From the NCBI RefSeq assembly GCF_000292915.1, contig NC_018513.1, forward strand, positions 2,232,001 through 2,296,000: DNA of 64,000 bases, in the 5' to 3' direction. The notes under the pieces were generated by a model. The model was not told the DNA's origin, searched no databases, and worked only from the letters and a program-made list of their open reading frames with translations. This DNA is from Burkholderia cepacia GG4 (GTDB lineage Bacteria; Pseudomonadota; Gammaproteobacteria; Burkholderiales; Burkholderiaceae). The first letter of the stretch is position 1; every line of letters starts with the position of its first letter. This document shows positions 51,137-59,578 of the stretch, one piece after another. The position numbers and the translations under genes are program-made.

Positions 51137-52990
51137 CTACAACAGCATCGAGGTTCCTGAACGCCGCGGGCAGCGGCACAGCTCGGCGCCGGTTCGGCCG
51201 GACACCAGCACCAGCTGCGTGAACGCAGTCGGCGCCGCATAGTCGCCGAGCCAGCGGTCCAGCACCTGCGCGAACGCGTGGAGCCCCGTTCCCGCGAAAC
51301 CGTCCTCGTCCACGACGACACGAATTTCCAGCCCGCGCACCACGCTCGCGAACGGCTTGCTCGACACCCAGGCGGTCACGGCCTGGTGCGTGACGTCGAC
51401 GACACTGTCGATCTGCCGGACGGTTGCGGTCGAACGGACCACATCGTGCAGCGCAAGCGCGTCGCGTACGGCTGCGGCGCCGCCCGACAGCTGCATCGGG
51501 TTGCCGGACATCATCGACACGAGCCGCCACATCGCACCGCGCGCGCCGCCAAACCGCCGCGACTGCGTGGGCCGATGCAGCAGGCCGATCCGCCGCGCGA
51601 GCGTCCCGCCTTCGAGCATCAACTCGCCGTCCGGCGTGCCCGGCGCCAGTTCCGTCGGCAGGTCGCGATTGCTGCAGGTCAGCGTCAGCGCAACGGCGGA
51701 CGGCGCCGGCACCGGGCGCAGCGAGCTGTCGACGAAACCCAGCGTCATCTCGCGGCCGGGCTCGCGCTTCGCTGCGAGTGCGTCCCGATGGGTGCGCCAG
51801 TACAGTCCCGCGTGCGACGCGTGAGCACCGTGATACAGCGTATGGAGCGGACGATAGCCGAGCGAGCGCTCGCCCTGCGGCGTGGTTTCAATCTGCGTCA
51901 CGGTGTCGACCGAATGAATCTCGCACGCGAACGCGTGCTGGTCGTCGACCACGAGCGGGTACATTTCCGCGTCCTGCGACGCGGCGTCCGCGTGGCGCCC
52001 GAGCTTGCCGGCCGCATCGAACAGGTTGACGACGGGCGTACAGCCGAGCAGCACGTGCTCGGTGCCCAGCGGATCCAGTGCACGCGCGAACGCGGAATCC
52101 GCGCCCACGCCCTTCAGCAGCAGATGCAGCGTGAACTGCCGGCCGCCGATGCGTCCCGCCTGGCGCAAGTCGCAATCGAAGAAGCCGAACTTCTCCGGAA
52201 ACGCGAAGTATTCGGTCAGCAGTGAATGCGCGGGATGACCGACGGCCGGCGGTGCAATCAGGTTCTCGTCATGCGCGAAACCGATCGCCGAAAACGGCAC
52301 GCGGTCGAGCGCCACCCAGCGGCCGCTGTCACCCGGTTCGACGAACGCCTGCAGCGCGCGAATCGACAGCGCATCGCGCAACGCGGCAGCGAGCAGCGGT
52401 TCGCCCTGCGCATACAGGCGCGCGGCATCGAGCTTCAGGTCAGCGACCGACGCATGCGGCGACTGGATCTCGAACGTCAGCGAAATCCGGGCGCTCGCGT
52501 CCGGCAGCAGCCTGAGCGAACGCGGCGCCTGAGCAACCGCGTGAAAGCGCGCGGCAATCAATCGCAACGGCGACAACGTCACGTCGTAGGCCGTCCGGAA
52601 GAAGATTTTCGCGCCCTTCACGGGCCGGCTGTACAACTCGGTGCCGCGTGGCATCACGATCGATGCCGACATTTGCGCGGCCCGGCTCGCGTCCATCTCG
52701 AAGCGGGCGATCGAGCACGACGGGAACGGTTGCAGGAAGTGCGGATACAGCGCATCGGCGAGCGCGGTCGTGAATTCCGGGTAGTCGTCGTCGATGCGGT
52801 GCGACGCGCGCGCGCCGAGCAGCGCGAACGACTCGAACAGGCGCTCGACGTGCGGGTCGTCGCTGCTGGCGTCGGCCCCGCTCGTGAGCTGCATGCGGGT
52901 CGCGATCTTCGGATAACGTTGCGCGAATGCCTTCGCCCGGTGACGCAGAAGGTTCAGCTCACGCTCATAGAATGAAAGCAGGTCGTCCAT
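51137..52990 (-). CDS. tssF: T6SS baseplate protein TssF, stand-alone copy
   Basis: 617 residues from MDDLLSFYERELNLLRHRAK, the characteristic TssF (VasA/ImpG) N-terminus, with YPKIATRMQLT and DPHVERLFESFALLGARASH following. The length is normal. TssF forms the baseplate wedge with TssE, TssG and TssK. Here neither tssE nor tssG adjoins it: downstream is a convergent gene and upstream about 300 nt of non-coding sequence. It is probably a duplicate kept with the vgrG/PAAR island. A TssF variant matched to these spikes is possible, but a non-essential relic cannot be excluded. Confidence 0.9.
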   Translation of the reverse strand: MDDLLSFYERELNLLRHRAKAFAQRYPKIATRMQLTSGADASSDDPHVERLFESFALLGARASHRIDDDYPEFTTALADALYPHFLQPFPSCSIARFEMDASRAAQMSASIVMPRGTELYSRPVKGAKIFFRTAYDVTLSPLRLIAARFHAVAQAPRSLRLLPDASARISLTFEIQSPHASVADLKLDAARLYAQGEPLLAAALRDALSIRALQAFVEPGDSGRWVALDRVPFSAIGFAHDENLIAPPAVGHPAHSLLTEYFAFPEKFGFFDCDLRQAGRIGGRQFTLHLLLKGVGADSAFARALDPLGTEHVLLGCTPVVNLFDAAGKLGRHADAASQDAEMYPLVVDDQHAFACEIHSVDTVTQIETTPQGERSLGYRPLHTLYHGAHASHAGLYWRTHRDALAAKREPGREMTLGFVDSSLRPVPAPSAVALTLTCSNRDLPTELAPGTPDGELMLEGGTLARRIGLLHRPTQSRRFGGARGAMWRLVSMMSGNPMQLSGGAAAVRDALALHDVVRSTATVRQIDSVVDVTHQAVTAWVSSKPFASVVRGLEIRVVVDEDGFAGTGLHAFAQVLDRWLGDYAAPTAFTQLVLVSGRTGAELCRCPRRSGTSMLL

Positions 52991-53289
52991 CGGCGGATGT
53001 CGAAAACGCGTCGCGCGCCGACTCGCGGCCGGCCCTGGCACAGTGGGCCGCCCGGCGTGCCGGGAACGCGCATGGCGCGTTCGTGCGGCAGGTCGGCATG
53101 CGCTCGAGGCGCCCCACTCTACCGGAATGCCTGCGCGCAGTCCACGCTTCGTCCGAAGCGCGCACCCACGCGTGACGACGCAGCTCTGCCGGTGCGGCCG
53201 AGCGGTCGGCCTCGGATGACCGATACCGGCGGCACCCGCTCACGCAGCCGTGGCATCGGCTGCGGCAGGTCGACCGCCGGCACGATCCG
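52991..53289. other. Intergenic region upstream of tssF
   Basis: About 299 nt of G/C-rich sequence between tssF and the stop of the I78-like lipoprotein gene, both on the minus strand. Short frames on both strands lack ribosome sites and recognisable content. I see no terminator with a U-tract and no clear promoter. Confidence 0.5.
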
Positions 53290-53625
53290 TCACCCGCGCC
53301 GCACCCAGATCACCTTGCCGTCGCGCATGCCGAGATCGCGGCGCTCCTCCCGGTAATCCATCGTGCCCGGCAACGACTTGCCGTCGCGTTCGAGCACGCG
53401 CCAAAGGCAGCCGTCGAGCAGCGCGGCCGCATCGGCCTCGGTCTTGCCGACCAGCGCGTCGTCCGGCGCGGCGTCCGCTTTGCACGCGTGCGCTGCGCCC
53501 GGCGCCGCGGCGTCCGTCACCGCGCCGCCGGCGGTGGCGTTGGGGTGCTTCGTGTTCATGTCCGCACATCCCGCAAAGGTTGCGCTCGCAACGAATGCAA
53601 TGATCATCGCGATCGTGTTCTTCAT
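53290..53625 (-). CDS. I78-family peptidase-inhibitor-like lipoprotein
   Basis: This 111-residue protein has a lipoprotein signal peptide (MKNTIAMIIAFVASATFAGC, lipobox Cys20) and a Thr/Ala-rich spacer. The C-terminal ~55 residues match the inhibitor I78 pattern: LVGKTEADAAALL, WRVLERDG, TMDYREERRDLGMRDGKVIW. I78 proteins inhibit serine peptidases. GGAGAAATCG precedes the ATG, supporting the start. It lies downstream of mipA on the same strand, across a 321-nt gap that contains the GCCGAA microsatellite. Confidence 0.8.
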   Translation of the reverse strand: MKNTIAMIIAFVASATFAGCADMNTKHPNATAGGAVTDAAAPGAAHACKADAAPDDALVGKTEADAAALLDGCLWRVLERDGKSLPGTMDYREERRDLGMRDGKVIWVRRG

Positions 53626-53946
53626 CGATTTCTCCGTGTCGCGCCCGGCGCGACCGCTGCGGCATGCTTGCACGCACCGGGCATTGCATGGGTGATCAGT
53701 TCCGCGCACCGCCCGCCGCGTCCTGACGGATGCCGGCCAAGCGAATGGCAGCCTTGCGCGCCGCGGCCGAGCCGCTTGGCACACCGCAGTCACAGGCACG
53801 GCCTGACGCCGAAGCCGAAGCCGAAGCCGAAGCCGAAGCCGAAGCCGAAGCCGAAGCCGTGTGCATGTTACCGCACCGGGTCCGCGGCAACGCATCGCAT
53901 CCGGCCAGCGCACGCGGGCCCGCGTCTGCCACCATCGACAACCGGT
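53626..53946. other. Intergenic region with hexanucleotide microsatellite
   Basis: 321 nt between mipA and the I78-like lipoprotein gene. Small frames cross it on both strands, giving Glu-Ala or Ser-Ala repeats, but these come from the microsatellite and lack convincing starts. The promoter of the lipoprotein gene should lie between the repeat and 53625. Confidence 0.5.
53808..53858. repeat. (GCCGAA)8 tandem hexanucleotide repeat
   Basis: Eight perfect copies of GCCGAA (53808-53855) plus a partial GCC. The array lies about 180 nt upstream of the I78-like lipoprotein ATG on the minus strand. Such tracts change length by slipped-strand replication. Confidence 0.95.
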
Positions 53947-54726
53947 TCAGAACTTGTACGTGACGCCGGCGATCCCGTAGTAGTTGCTGCGCGACTGGAC
54001 GATCGGGCTGTCACCGGAGCGCCCGAGCAGCCGCGTCACGCCGCCGGTCGCGAGCACCGACCAGTGTCGCGACAGGGTCCAGTTCCACGCAACCGACATC
54101 GTCGCGCTGTCGATCCCGCCACTCGTCGAATACGGTCGGAACCGGCTCGTCATCGACTGCGCATCGGTCACGCCGTAGAACGTCTGCATATAGCGTCCGG
54201 TGCCTGCATGCACGCTGCCCGTCACGATGATCTCGTGCTGCGCGGTCTTGAACACGGGCACCGCCAGATCGACATGCCCCGACACGCCACGCGACGTGTG
54301 CGTCACCGGCGTGTCGACCGTGACGCTCAATTCGGCCGCGTCGAACAGCGTCACCCCGGCCCGCACGCCGACGAGCACCGAGCCCGGAATCCGGCCCATC
54401 CCCTTCAGGTAGTCCGAACCCGGCAGGTCGAAGCGGTTCTCGTCCGCGCGGCCCGGGTCGTAGTTCACCGCTGCCGACACGAACACGCCGTGCGGCAAGT
54501 CCAGCCGGTAGCCGGCGCCCTGGGTGCTGTCGATGAAGAAGCCGTTGCCGAACTTCGCGGAAAGCCCCGGCGCGACGACGCCCCGATACTGGTCGCTCCC
54601 CGGGTAGCGTGGCGCGAACCCGCCGCCGAGCGAGATCGCGTACTGGTTTTCCGCGTGGGCGGCAGCGGCAAGGGTCAGGCCGGCAAGCGGCATGCAATAG
54701 CGGTAGCGGCGAAGGGTTGGGCGCAC
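53947..54726 (-). CDS. MipA/OmpV-family outer-membrane protein
   Basis: This 259-residue precursor opens its mature part with YAISLGGGFAPRYPGSDQYR, typical of MipA/OmpV, continues in alternating beta-strands and ends GIAGVTYKF with C-terminal Phe. I chose the GTG at 54726 (RPTLRRYRYC then MPLAGLTLAAAAHA) because it gives a signal peptide with a basic N-region. The internal ATG at 54693 would leave only about 15 uncharged residues. The family includes scaffold and porin-like proteins. It is divergent from an RstA/RstB-like system across 217 nt, which probably regulates it. Confidence 0.85.
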   Translation of the reverse strand: MRPTLRRYRYCMPLAGLTLAAAAHAENQYAISLGGGFAPRYPGSDQYRGVVAPGLSAKFGNGFFIDSTQGAGYRLDLPHGVFVSAAVNYDPGRADENRFDLPGSDYLKGMGRIPGSVLVGVRAGVTLFDAAELSVTVDTPVTHTSRGVSGHVDLAVPVFKTAQHEIIVTGSVHAGTGRYMQTFYGVTDAQSMTSRFRPYSTSGGIDSATMSVAWNWTLSRHWSVLATGGVTRLLGRSGDSPIVQSRSNYYGIAGVTYKF

Positions 54727-54943
54727 AATATTGAGATAAGAGTGACGGAGCCCGAAGTCTAGGTGTGGCCGTGCGCCGAGACTGTCCGGAATCTGCGGGG
54801 AATCTGTGCTCAATTGTGTTCGATTGTTCGCGATTGTCGTGCGGTGGCCCGGGTGGCCGGAACGCCGGATAGAATTCGCCTGCCGCGCCGCGCGCCCGCC
54901 TGCCTGCCGGGGTGCGGGACGACGCGTGCGTAACGAGGAGACC

Positions 54944-55669
54944 ATGTACGACAATCCGCTCAAATACCGTGTGCTGCTGATCGAGGACGACGACCGCCTC
55001 GCGCAGCTCGTGCGCGAATACCTCGACGGCTATGAATTCACGGTGACGGTCGTGCGGCGCGGCGACCTCGCCGTCGCAGCGGTGCGCGAGCACCAGCCCG
55101 CGCTCGTGATACTCGACCTGATGCTGCCGAATCTCGACGGGATGGAGGTGTGCAGGCGCATTCGCGCGTTCACCAACGTCCCGGTGCTGATTCTCACCGC
55201 GCGCGCGGATGTCTACGACCAGGTCGCGGGCCTCGAGACCGGCGCCGACGACTACGTGACGAAGCCGATCGAGCCGCGCGTGCTGGTGGCGCGCGCCCGT
55301 GCGCTGCTGCGGCGCGCGCAGCCGGCCGCAACGGACCCGCCGGCCGCCGCGCCCGAAGCGCTCGTGTTCGGCGAACTGACGATCTCGCCGCCGAACCGCA
55401 CGGTCACATGGCGCGGCGAGCCGGTCGACCTGAAGACCGCCGAATTCAACCTGCTGCTGATCCTCGCGCGCGCGGCCGGCACCGTGCTGAGCCGCGACGA
55501 CATCCTGAAGCAGTTGCGCGGGATCGAGTTCGACGGCCTCGACCGCTCCGTCGATTCCGGCATCTCGAAGCTGCGCCGCCGCTTCGAGGATGCGTCATCG
55601 GAGCCGCACAAGATCAAGACGATCTGGGGCCGCGGCTACCTGTTCAGCCCTTCCGCGTGGGACGAATAA
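54944..55669 (+). CDS. OmpR/PhoB-type response regulator (RstA-like)
   Basis: This 241-residue protein has a receiver domain at 1-125 with acidic pocket IEDDD (14-17), phosphoacceptor Asp58 (ILDLMLPNLDG) and the conserved Lys in YVTKPIEP. The winged-helix DNA-binding domain covers about 140-238 (LKTAEFNLLLILARAAGTVL, RSVDSGISKLRRRFE, IKTIWGRGYLF). CGAGGAGACC precedes the ATG. It abuts the kinase gene (stop and start adjacent at 55669/55670), forming one operon divergent from mipA. Confidence 0.93.
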   Translation: MYDNPLKYRVLLIEDDDRLAQLVREYLDGYEFTVTVVRRGDLAVAAVREHQPALVILDLMLPNLDGMEVCRRIRAFTNVPVLILTARADVYDQVAGLETGADDYVTKPIEPRVLVARARALLRRAQPAATDPPAAAPEALVFGELTISPPNRTVTWRGEPVDLKTAEFNLLLILARAAGTVLSRDDILKQLRGIEFDGLDRSVDSGISKLRRRFEDASSEPHKIKTIWGRGYLFSPSAWDE

Positions 55670-57040
55670 ATGCTGCGCCCGTTGATCAGGCTGTACCTCA
55701 TCGTGATCCTGTGTGTCGCCGGATCGATCCTGTTCATTCAGCTATCGTTCGACCGGATCTTCTACGATCGCGTCGCGCAGGCGCAGCGCGATTCGCTGAC
55801 GACCTACGCGTTCGTGCTGAACGATTACCTGGAACGCCATCCGGGCGCGCAACGCACGCTCGCGCTGCGCGAACTCGCGAAGCACGGCAACGAGGGATTC
55901 CGCTTCACAACGATGGCCGGCGCCCGCGCGCAATTGAGCGGCACGCCGCTGCGCGATCTCGACGCCGGCCGGATTGCGATCAGCTACGACGGCAAGGATT
56001 ACTACATGCCGCTCGCGGACGGCTTCGTGCTGCATGCGCGCCCGACCGAGGCGGCCGACCTCGACATCAAGATCTATGCGTACCTGCTGCTCGCGCTCGC
56101 CGCGCTGTTCGCGGTGGTGCTGTGGATCTCGTATCACTGGCGCGACCTGCGCAAGCTGCAGGCTGCCGCCCACGCGTTCGGCGCGGGCAAGCTGTCGACG
56201 CGCGTGCAGCTGTCCGGCCGGTCGAACATCTACGAGCTGTCGCAGCAGTTCAACGACATGGCCGAGCGGATCGAGGCGTCGATCAAGCAGCAGCGCGAGA
56301 TGATGCACGGGATCTCGCACGAGCTGAAAACGCCGCTCGCGCGGCTCGAATTCGGGCTCGCGCTGCTCGCCGACTCCGACGACAGCGGCCGGATGCGCGA
56401 GCGCCGCGACGAACTGCGGCGCGACGTACGCGAACTCGACGAGCTGGTGACCGAGCTGCTGACGATCGGGCGGCTCGAACAAGGCGCAAGCGAGCTCGCG
56501 CCGATGGATGTGGTCGTCGATGCACTGGTCGACAGCGTCGCCGGCAATGTCGCGAACGACGTCGCCGATCGCGGCCTCACACTCGGCGTGTCGACGACCG
56601 GCGCCCCCGCCACCCACGTGTGCGATCCGAAGCTCGTCGCGCGCGCCTTGCTGAACCTGATCCGCAACGGCGCGCGCTATGCGTCGCGCACGGTCCTGCT
56701 GTCCGCGACGAGCGATGCGTCCGGCGCGCTGGTGCTGAGCGTCGACGATGACGGCCCCGGCATCCCGATCGCCGAACGCGCGCGCGTGTTCGAACCGTTT
56801 CAGCGGCTCGATTCGAGCCGCGACCGGCAGACCGGCGGGTTCGGTCTCGGGCTCGCGATCGTGCGGCGCGTCGCGCTCGTGCATGGCGGCAACGTGCGGC
56901 TCGAGGATTCGCCGCTCGGCGGCGCACGCTTCGTGATCACGCTGCCGGCGCGGACCTTGCCGGAATTCCTGTGCGATGCGCCGCCCCGCCCGGCTCACGC
57001 ACGAACCGGCCACACGGACCAGGTCGAATCGCAGCATTGA
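55670..57040 (+). CDS. Sensor histidine kinase (RstB-like)
   Basis: This 456-residue inner-membrane kinase has TM1 at about 7-24, a short periplasmic sensor (25-133) and TM2 at about 135-154. HAMP follows (AAAHAFGAGKLSTRVQLSGR), then the H-box HGISHELKTPLARLEF with phosphorylated His217, N-box (LLNLIRNGARYAS) and G-boxes (DDGPGIP, GFGLGLAIV). It phosphorylates the response regulator encoded immediately upstream. The short periplasmic domain and overall pattern resemble RstB. The signal is unknown. Confidence 0.93.
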   Translation: MLRPLIRLYLIVILCVAGSILFIQLSFDRIFYDRVAQAQRDSLTTYAFVLNDYLERHPGAQRTLALRELAKHGNEGFRFTTMAGARAQLSGTPLRDLDAGRIAISYDGKDYYMPLADGFVLHARPTEAADLDIKIYAYLLLALAALFAVVLWISYHWRDLRKLQAAAHAFGAGKLSTRVQLSGRSNIYELSQQFNDMAERIEASIKQQREMMHGISHELKTPLARLEFGLALLADSDDSGRMRERRDELRRDVRELDELVTELLTIGRLEQGASELAPMDVVVDALVDSVAGNVANDVADRGLTLGVSTTGAPATHVCDPKLVARALLNLIRNGARYASRTVLLSATSDASGALVLSVDDDGPGIPIAERARVFEPFQRLDSSRDRQTGGFGLGLAIVRRVALVHGGNVRLEDSPLGGARFVITLPARTLPEFLCDAPPRPAHARTGHTDQVESQH

Positions 57041-57042
57041 GC

Positions 57043-57068
57043 GCGGGCGCGGCCCAGGCCGCGCCCGC
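57043..57068. terminator. Strong hairpin between convergent kinase and MFS genes
   Basis: GCGGGCGCGGCC (57043-57054) is exactly complementary to GGCCGCGCCCGC (57057-57068), leaving a 2-nt centre. In RNA this gives a stem of about ten pairs with a small loop, usable from both strands. There is no U-tract. Confidence 0.6.
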
Positions 57069-57075
57069 CATTCCG

Positions 57076-58326
57076 TCACGACTGCGCGACCGGAGCCGTC
57101 CGCGCGAGCCGCGCCGGCGCGGTTTCCTTCAGCGCCAGCGCAACGAAGAAGCCGAGCACCAGCGCGCCCATGCCGAGCTGCATGATGTACTGGATGCCGA
57201 AATGCTTCGCGACGTAGCCCGCCACCGACGGCGCGATGCCGCCGCCGAAGATTTCGCCGACGCCGATCACGAGCCCCGATGCCGTGGTCATCAGCTGCGC
57301 CGGCACGGCTTCCGCGCTGAGCGGCCCGACCGTCAGCGTGATCATCGCGAACACGAAGAAGATCGTCGCCAACAGCCCCGCAAACAGCGCGACCGGATCG
57401 GCCCCCGTGCGCGAGAACGACCACAGCGACACGAACGCGCCGAGCACCGACAGCACCATCACTGGCCGGCGGCCGATCCGGTCGGACAACGCCGGCATCG
57501 CGACCCCGCCGAGCGTGCCGCCGATGCCGGTCGCGGACAGCACGAAACCCATCTGCTGCAGGCCCAGGTGCAGGTAGTCGGTCAGGTAGTTCGGCAACAG
57601 CGCGCTCAGCACGATCAGGCAGGTCAGCCAGCACAGCATCCCGACGAAGCACAGCGGCACGTTCCGGTAGCGCAGCACGTCGCGCCACCGATGGCTGCCG
57701 GCATCGCCCGCGTCGGTATGCGCGGCCGCGCGTTCGGCGCTGGTATCGCGCAGCACCTTCCACGTCAGCGCGCAGACGACAAGCCCCGGCACCGCGACCA
57801 TCGCGAAGATCCAGTGCCACGGCACCACGCGCATCAGTTGCGTGACGACGATCGGTGCGATGCCGAGCCCGAAGAGCGGCAGGGCCGCCTGCTGGATGCC
57901 GACGTTGCGGCCGTGCCGCGCCGGATCCGATGCGTCGAGCGTCGCGGTGATGCTCGACGGCGTGTACGCCCCTTCCGCGAAGCCCATCACCGCGCGGATC
58001 GCGATCAGGCTGCCGACGCCCCACGCGAGCCCGCTCGCGCAGGCCAGCAGCGAGAACGCGAGCATCGCCGGAAGGATGACCTTGCGATGACCGAAGCGAT
58101 CGGACAGGTTGCCGGTCAGCAGCGCGGATACGCCCCACGCGACCGACAGCGCCGCCGTGATGTGACCGAGATCCTGATAGTCGAGTTTCAGGTCCCGCAT
58201 CATCACGGGAAAGAGCGGCATGATCATGAAACGGTCGACGCCGACGAGCCCGAATCCGAGCGCGAGCAGCGCGACGATCTTCCATTCGTACGAGGTGTCC
58301 CGATCGGACACGCGTGCGTTGTTCAT
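57076..58326 (-). CDS. MFS transporter, probable aromatic acid or metabolite:H+ symporter
   Basis: This 416-residue protein has 12 predicted membrane segments. MFS motif A is present in the first cytoplasmic loop (GNLSDRFGHRKVILP) and repeated in the second half (PALSDRIGRRPVMVL). TM1 contains GVDRFMIMPLFPVMM. It ends the catabolic operon, 35 nt after a porin gene, so the two may bring the same substrate across outer and inner membranes. The start MNNARVSDRD is supported by GGAGAAACC just upstream. Confidence 0.9.
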   Translation of the reverse strand: MNNARVSDRDTSYEWKIVALLALGFGLVGVDRFMIMPLFPVMMRDLKLDYQDLGHITAALSVAWGVSALLTGNLSDRFGHRKVILPAMLAFSLLACASGLAWGVGSLIAIRAVMGFAEGAYTPSSITATLDASDPARHGRNVGIQQAALPLFGLGIAPIVVTQLMRVVPWHWIFAMVAVPGLVVCALTWKVLRDTSAERAAAHTDAGDAGSHRWRDVLRYRNVPLCFVGMLCWLTCLIVLSALLPNYLTDYLHLGLQQMGFVLSATGIGGTLGGVAMPALSDRIGRRPVMVLSVLGAFVSLWSFSRTGADPVALFAGLLATIFFVFAMITLTVGPLSAEAVPAQLMTTASGLVIGVGEIFGGGIAPSVAGYVAKHFGIQYIMQLGMGALVLGFFVALALKETAPARLARTAPVAQS

Positions 58327-58361
58327 CTGGTTTCTCCAAAGGGTTGCGCGAGGCCGCGCAT

Positions 58362-59459
58362 TCAGAACACGGTATGCATGCCGATGCGTGCAATCGCCTG
58401 GTTGGCGCCGGACGACGCGCCGTCCGGGTCGAGCACGCCGTTGATCTGCGCGCGTGCGCCGCTGCTCGCGCGCTGCCACGCGCCGCTCGCATAGACCATC
58501 GTCCGCTTCGACAGGCGGTACTGGACGGTCGCCGTCAGCTGGTGCGCGTGGTTGTTGTCGAGCGTCGCGTTGCCCTTCATGTACATGTAGTCCGCGCCGA
58601 GCGTCGTCGCACCGGTCAGCTGCCACGTGCCGCCCAGCTCGCTCATCCACGCGGCGCCGCCCGACGCCGCGTTGCGCACCGTCGTGAACAGCGTGCTCAG
58701 GTTGACCGCGCCGAATCCGTAGCGCAGGCCTGCGCCCCAGTTGCGCACGCTGGTTGCGGCCGAGCCTGCCTGCGCGCCGTATTTTTCGTTCGTGTAAGCG
58801 GCCGCCGCGCCAAACGTTCCGATCGAATAGTCGGCGCCGACGCTCACGGTATTGTTCGCGCCGATGCTGCCGGGCACGCCGCCGACGCCGTACAGCGCGC
58901 CGAACTTCAGCCCGCCGATCACGGGGCTCACGTACTTGACCGCGTTCGCGACGCGCTGGCTGCCGGCCATCCGGTCCCAGTCGAACGCGCCGGTCGGATT
59001 GCCCGGCAACGCGAGCTTCTGGAACGGGCCGTTGCGCAGGTTGTACAGGCCGCCCACGTCCCGCGCCGCATCGACCCCGCCGAAGAACAGCGTGTCGGCC
59101 ATGAACTCGTACTGGTTGCCGAGCGTGATCGTGCCGTAGCGGTCGTTCTGGATGCCGACGAACGCGGTGCGCGCGAACAGCCCGTCGCCGATCGTCGCGC
59201 CCGAACCGATCGCGATCTGGCTGACGAGCTGGAAGATCACGTGTGTGCCGCCGCCGATATCTTCGCTGCCGCGCAGCCCGATGAGACTCGGCGTGAATAT
59301 GCCGTCGTCGAACTTCGCGACGCCGTGACCGCCTTCGTTGCTCACGTAACTCACGCCTGCATCGAGCAGGCCGAACAGCGTGACGCTGCTCTGCGCGGAG
59401 GCCGCGCACGCATGCCCGAGCGCCAGCACCCCGATTGCACAGGTCTTCTTGCCGACCAT
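58362..59459 (-). CDS. Outer-membrane porin of the aromatic catabolic operon
   Basis: This 365-residue precursor has a signal peptide (KKTCAIGVLALGHACAASA) followed by QSSVTLFGLLDAGVSYVSNE and ends IARIGMHTVF with C-terminal Phe, as in betaproteobacterial trimeric porins. I chose the ATG at 59459 because GGAG lies 6 nt upstream; an in-frame ATG at 59471 adds four residues. It lies 119 nt after the dioxygenase gene and 35 nt before the MFS gene. It probably admits the operon's substrate. Confidence 0.93.
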   Translation of the reverse strand: MVGKKTCAIGVLALGHACAASAQSSVTLFGLLDAGVSYVSNEGGHGVAKFDDGIFTPSLIGLRGSEDIGGGTHVIFQLVSQIAIGSGATIGDGLFARTAFVGIQNDRYGTITLGNQYEFMADTLFFGGVDAARDVGGLYNLRNGPFQKLALPGNPTGAFDWDRMAGSQRVANAVKYVSPVIGGLKFGALYGVGGVPGSIGANNTVSVGADYSIGTFGAAAAYTNEKYGAQAGSAATSVRNWGAGLRYGFGAVNLSTLFTTVRNAASGGAAWMSELGGTWQLTGATTLGADYMYMKGNATLDNNHAHQLTATVQYRLSKRTMVYASGAWQRASSGARAQINGVLDPDGASSGANQAIARIGMHTVF

Positions 59460-59578
59460 CCTGATCTCCAATGTGATTCGTTATACTGATTAATATGACG
59501 AGAATGAAGCACCTGAAGCGCCGGGCCGGGCGGCCCGACGAAGATGCGCCGGCGCGAGCCGGCGGCATGCGATGAAGC

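Noticed and set aside
28639..53000. Prophage origin of the spike-like genes
   Set aside because: VgrG, PAAR and TssF resemble phage tail parts, but DUF4123, DUF2235 and DUF3304 partners and the absence of capsid, terminase and integrase genes indicate T6SS.
53808..53858. Possible CRISPR-like array
   Set aside because: It is a 6-bp uninterrupted tandem repeat without spacers; no cas genes are in the window.
53730..53963. Small plus-strand frame with Glu-Ala repeats (and minus-strand Ser-Ala frame)
   Set aside because: The repeats are the translation of the GCCGAA microsatellite; no ribosome site and no homologous context.
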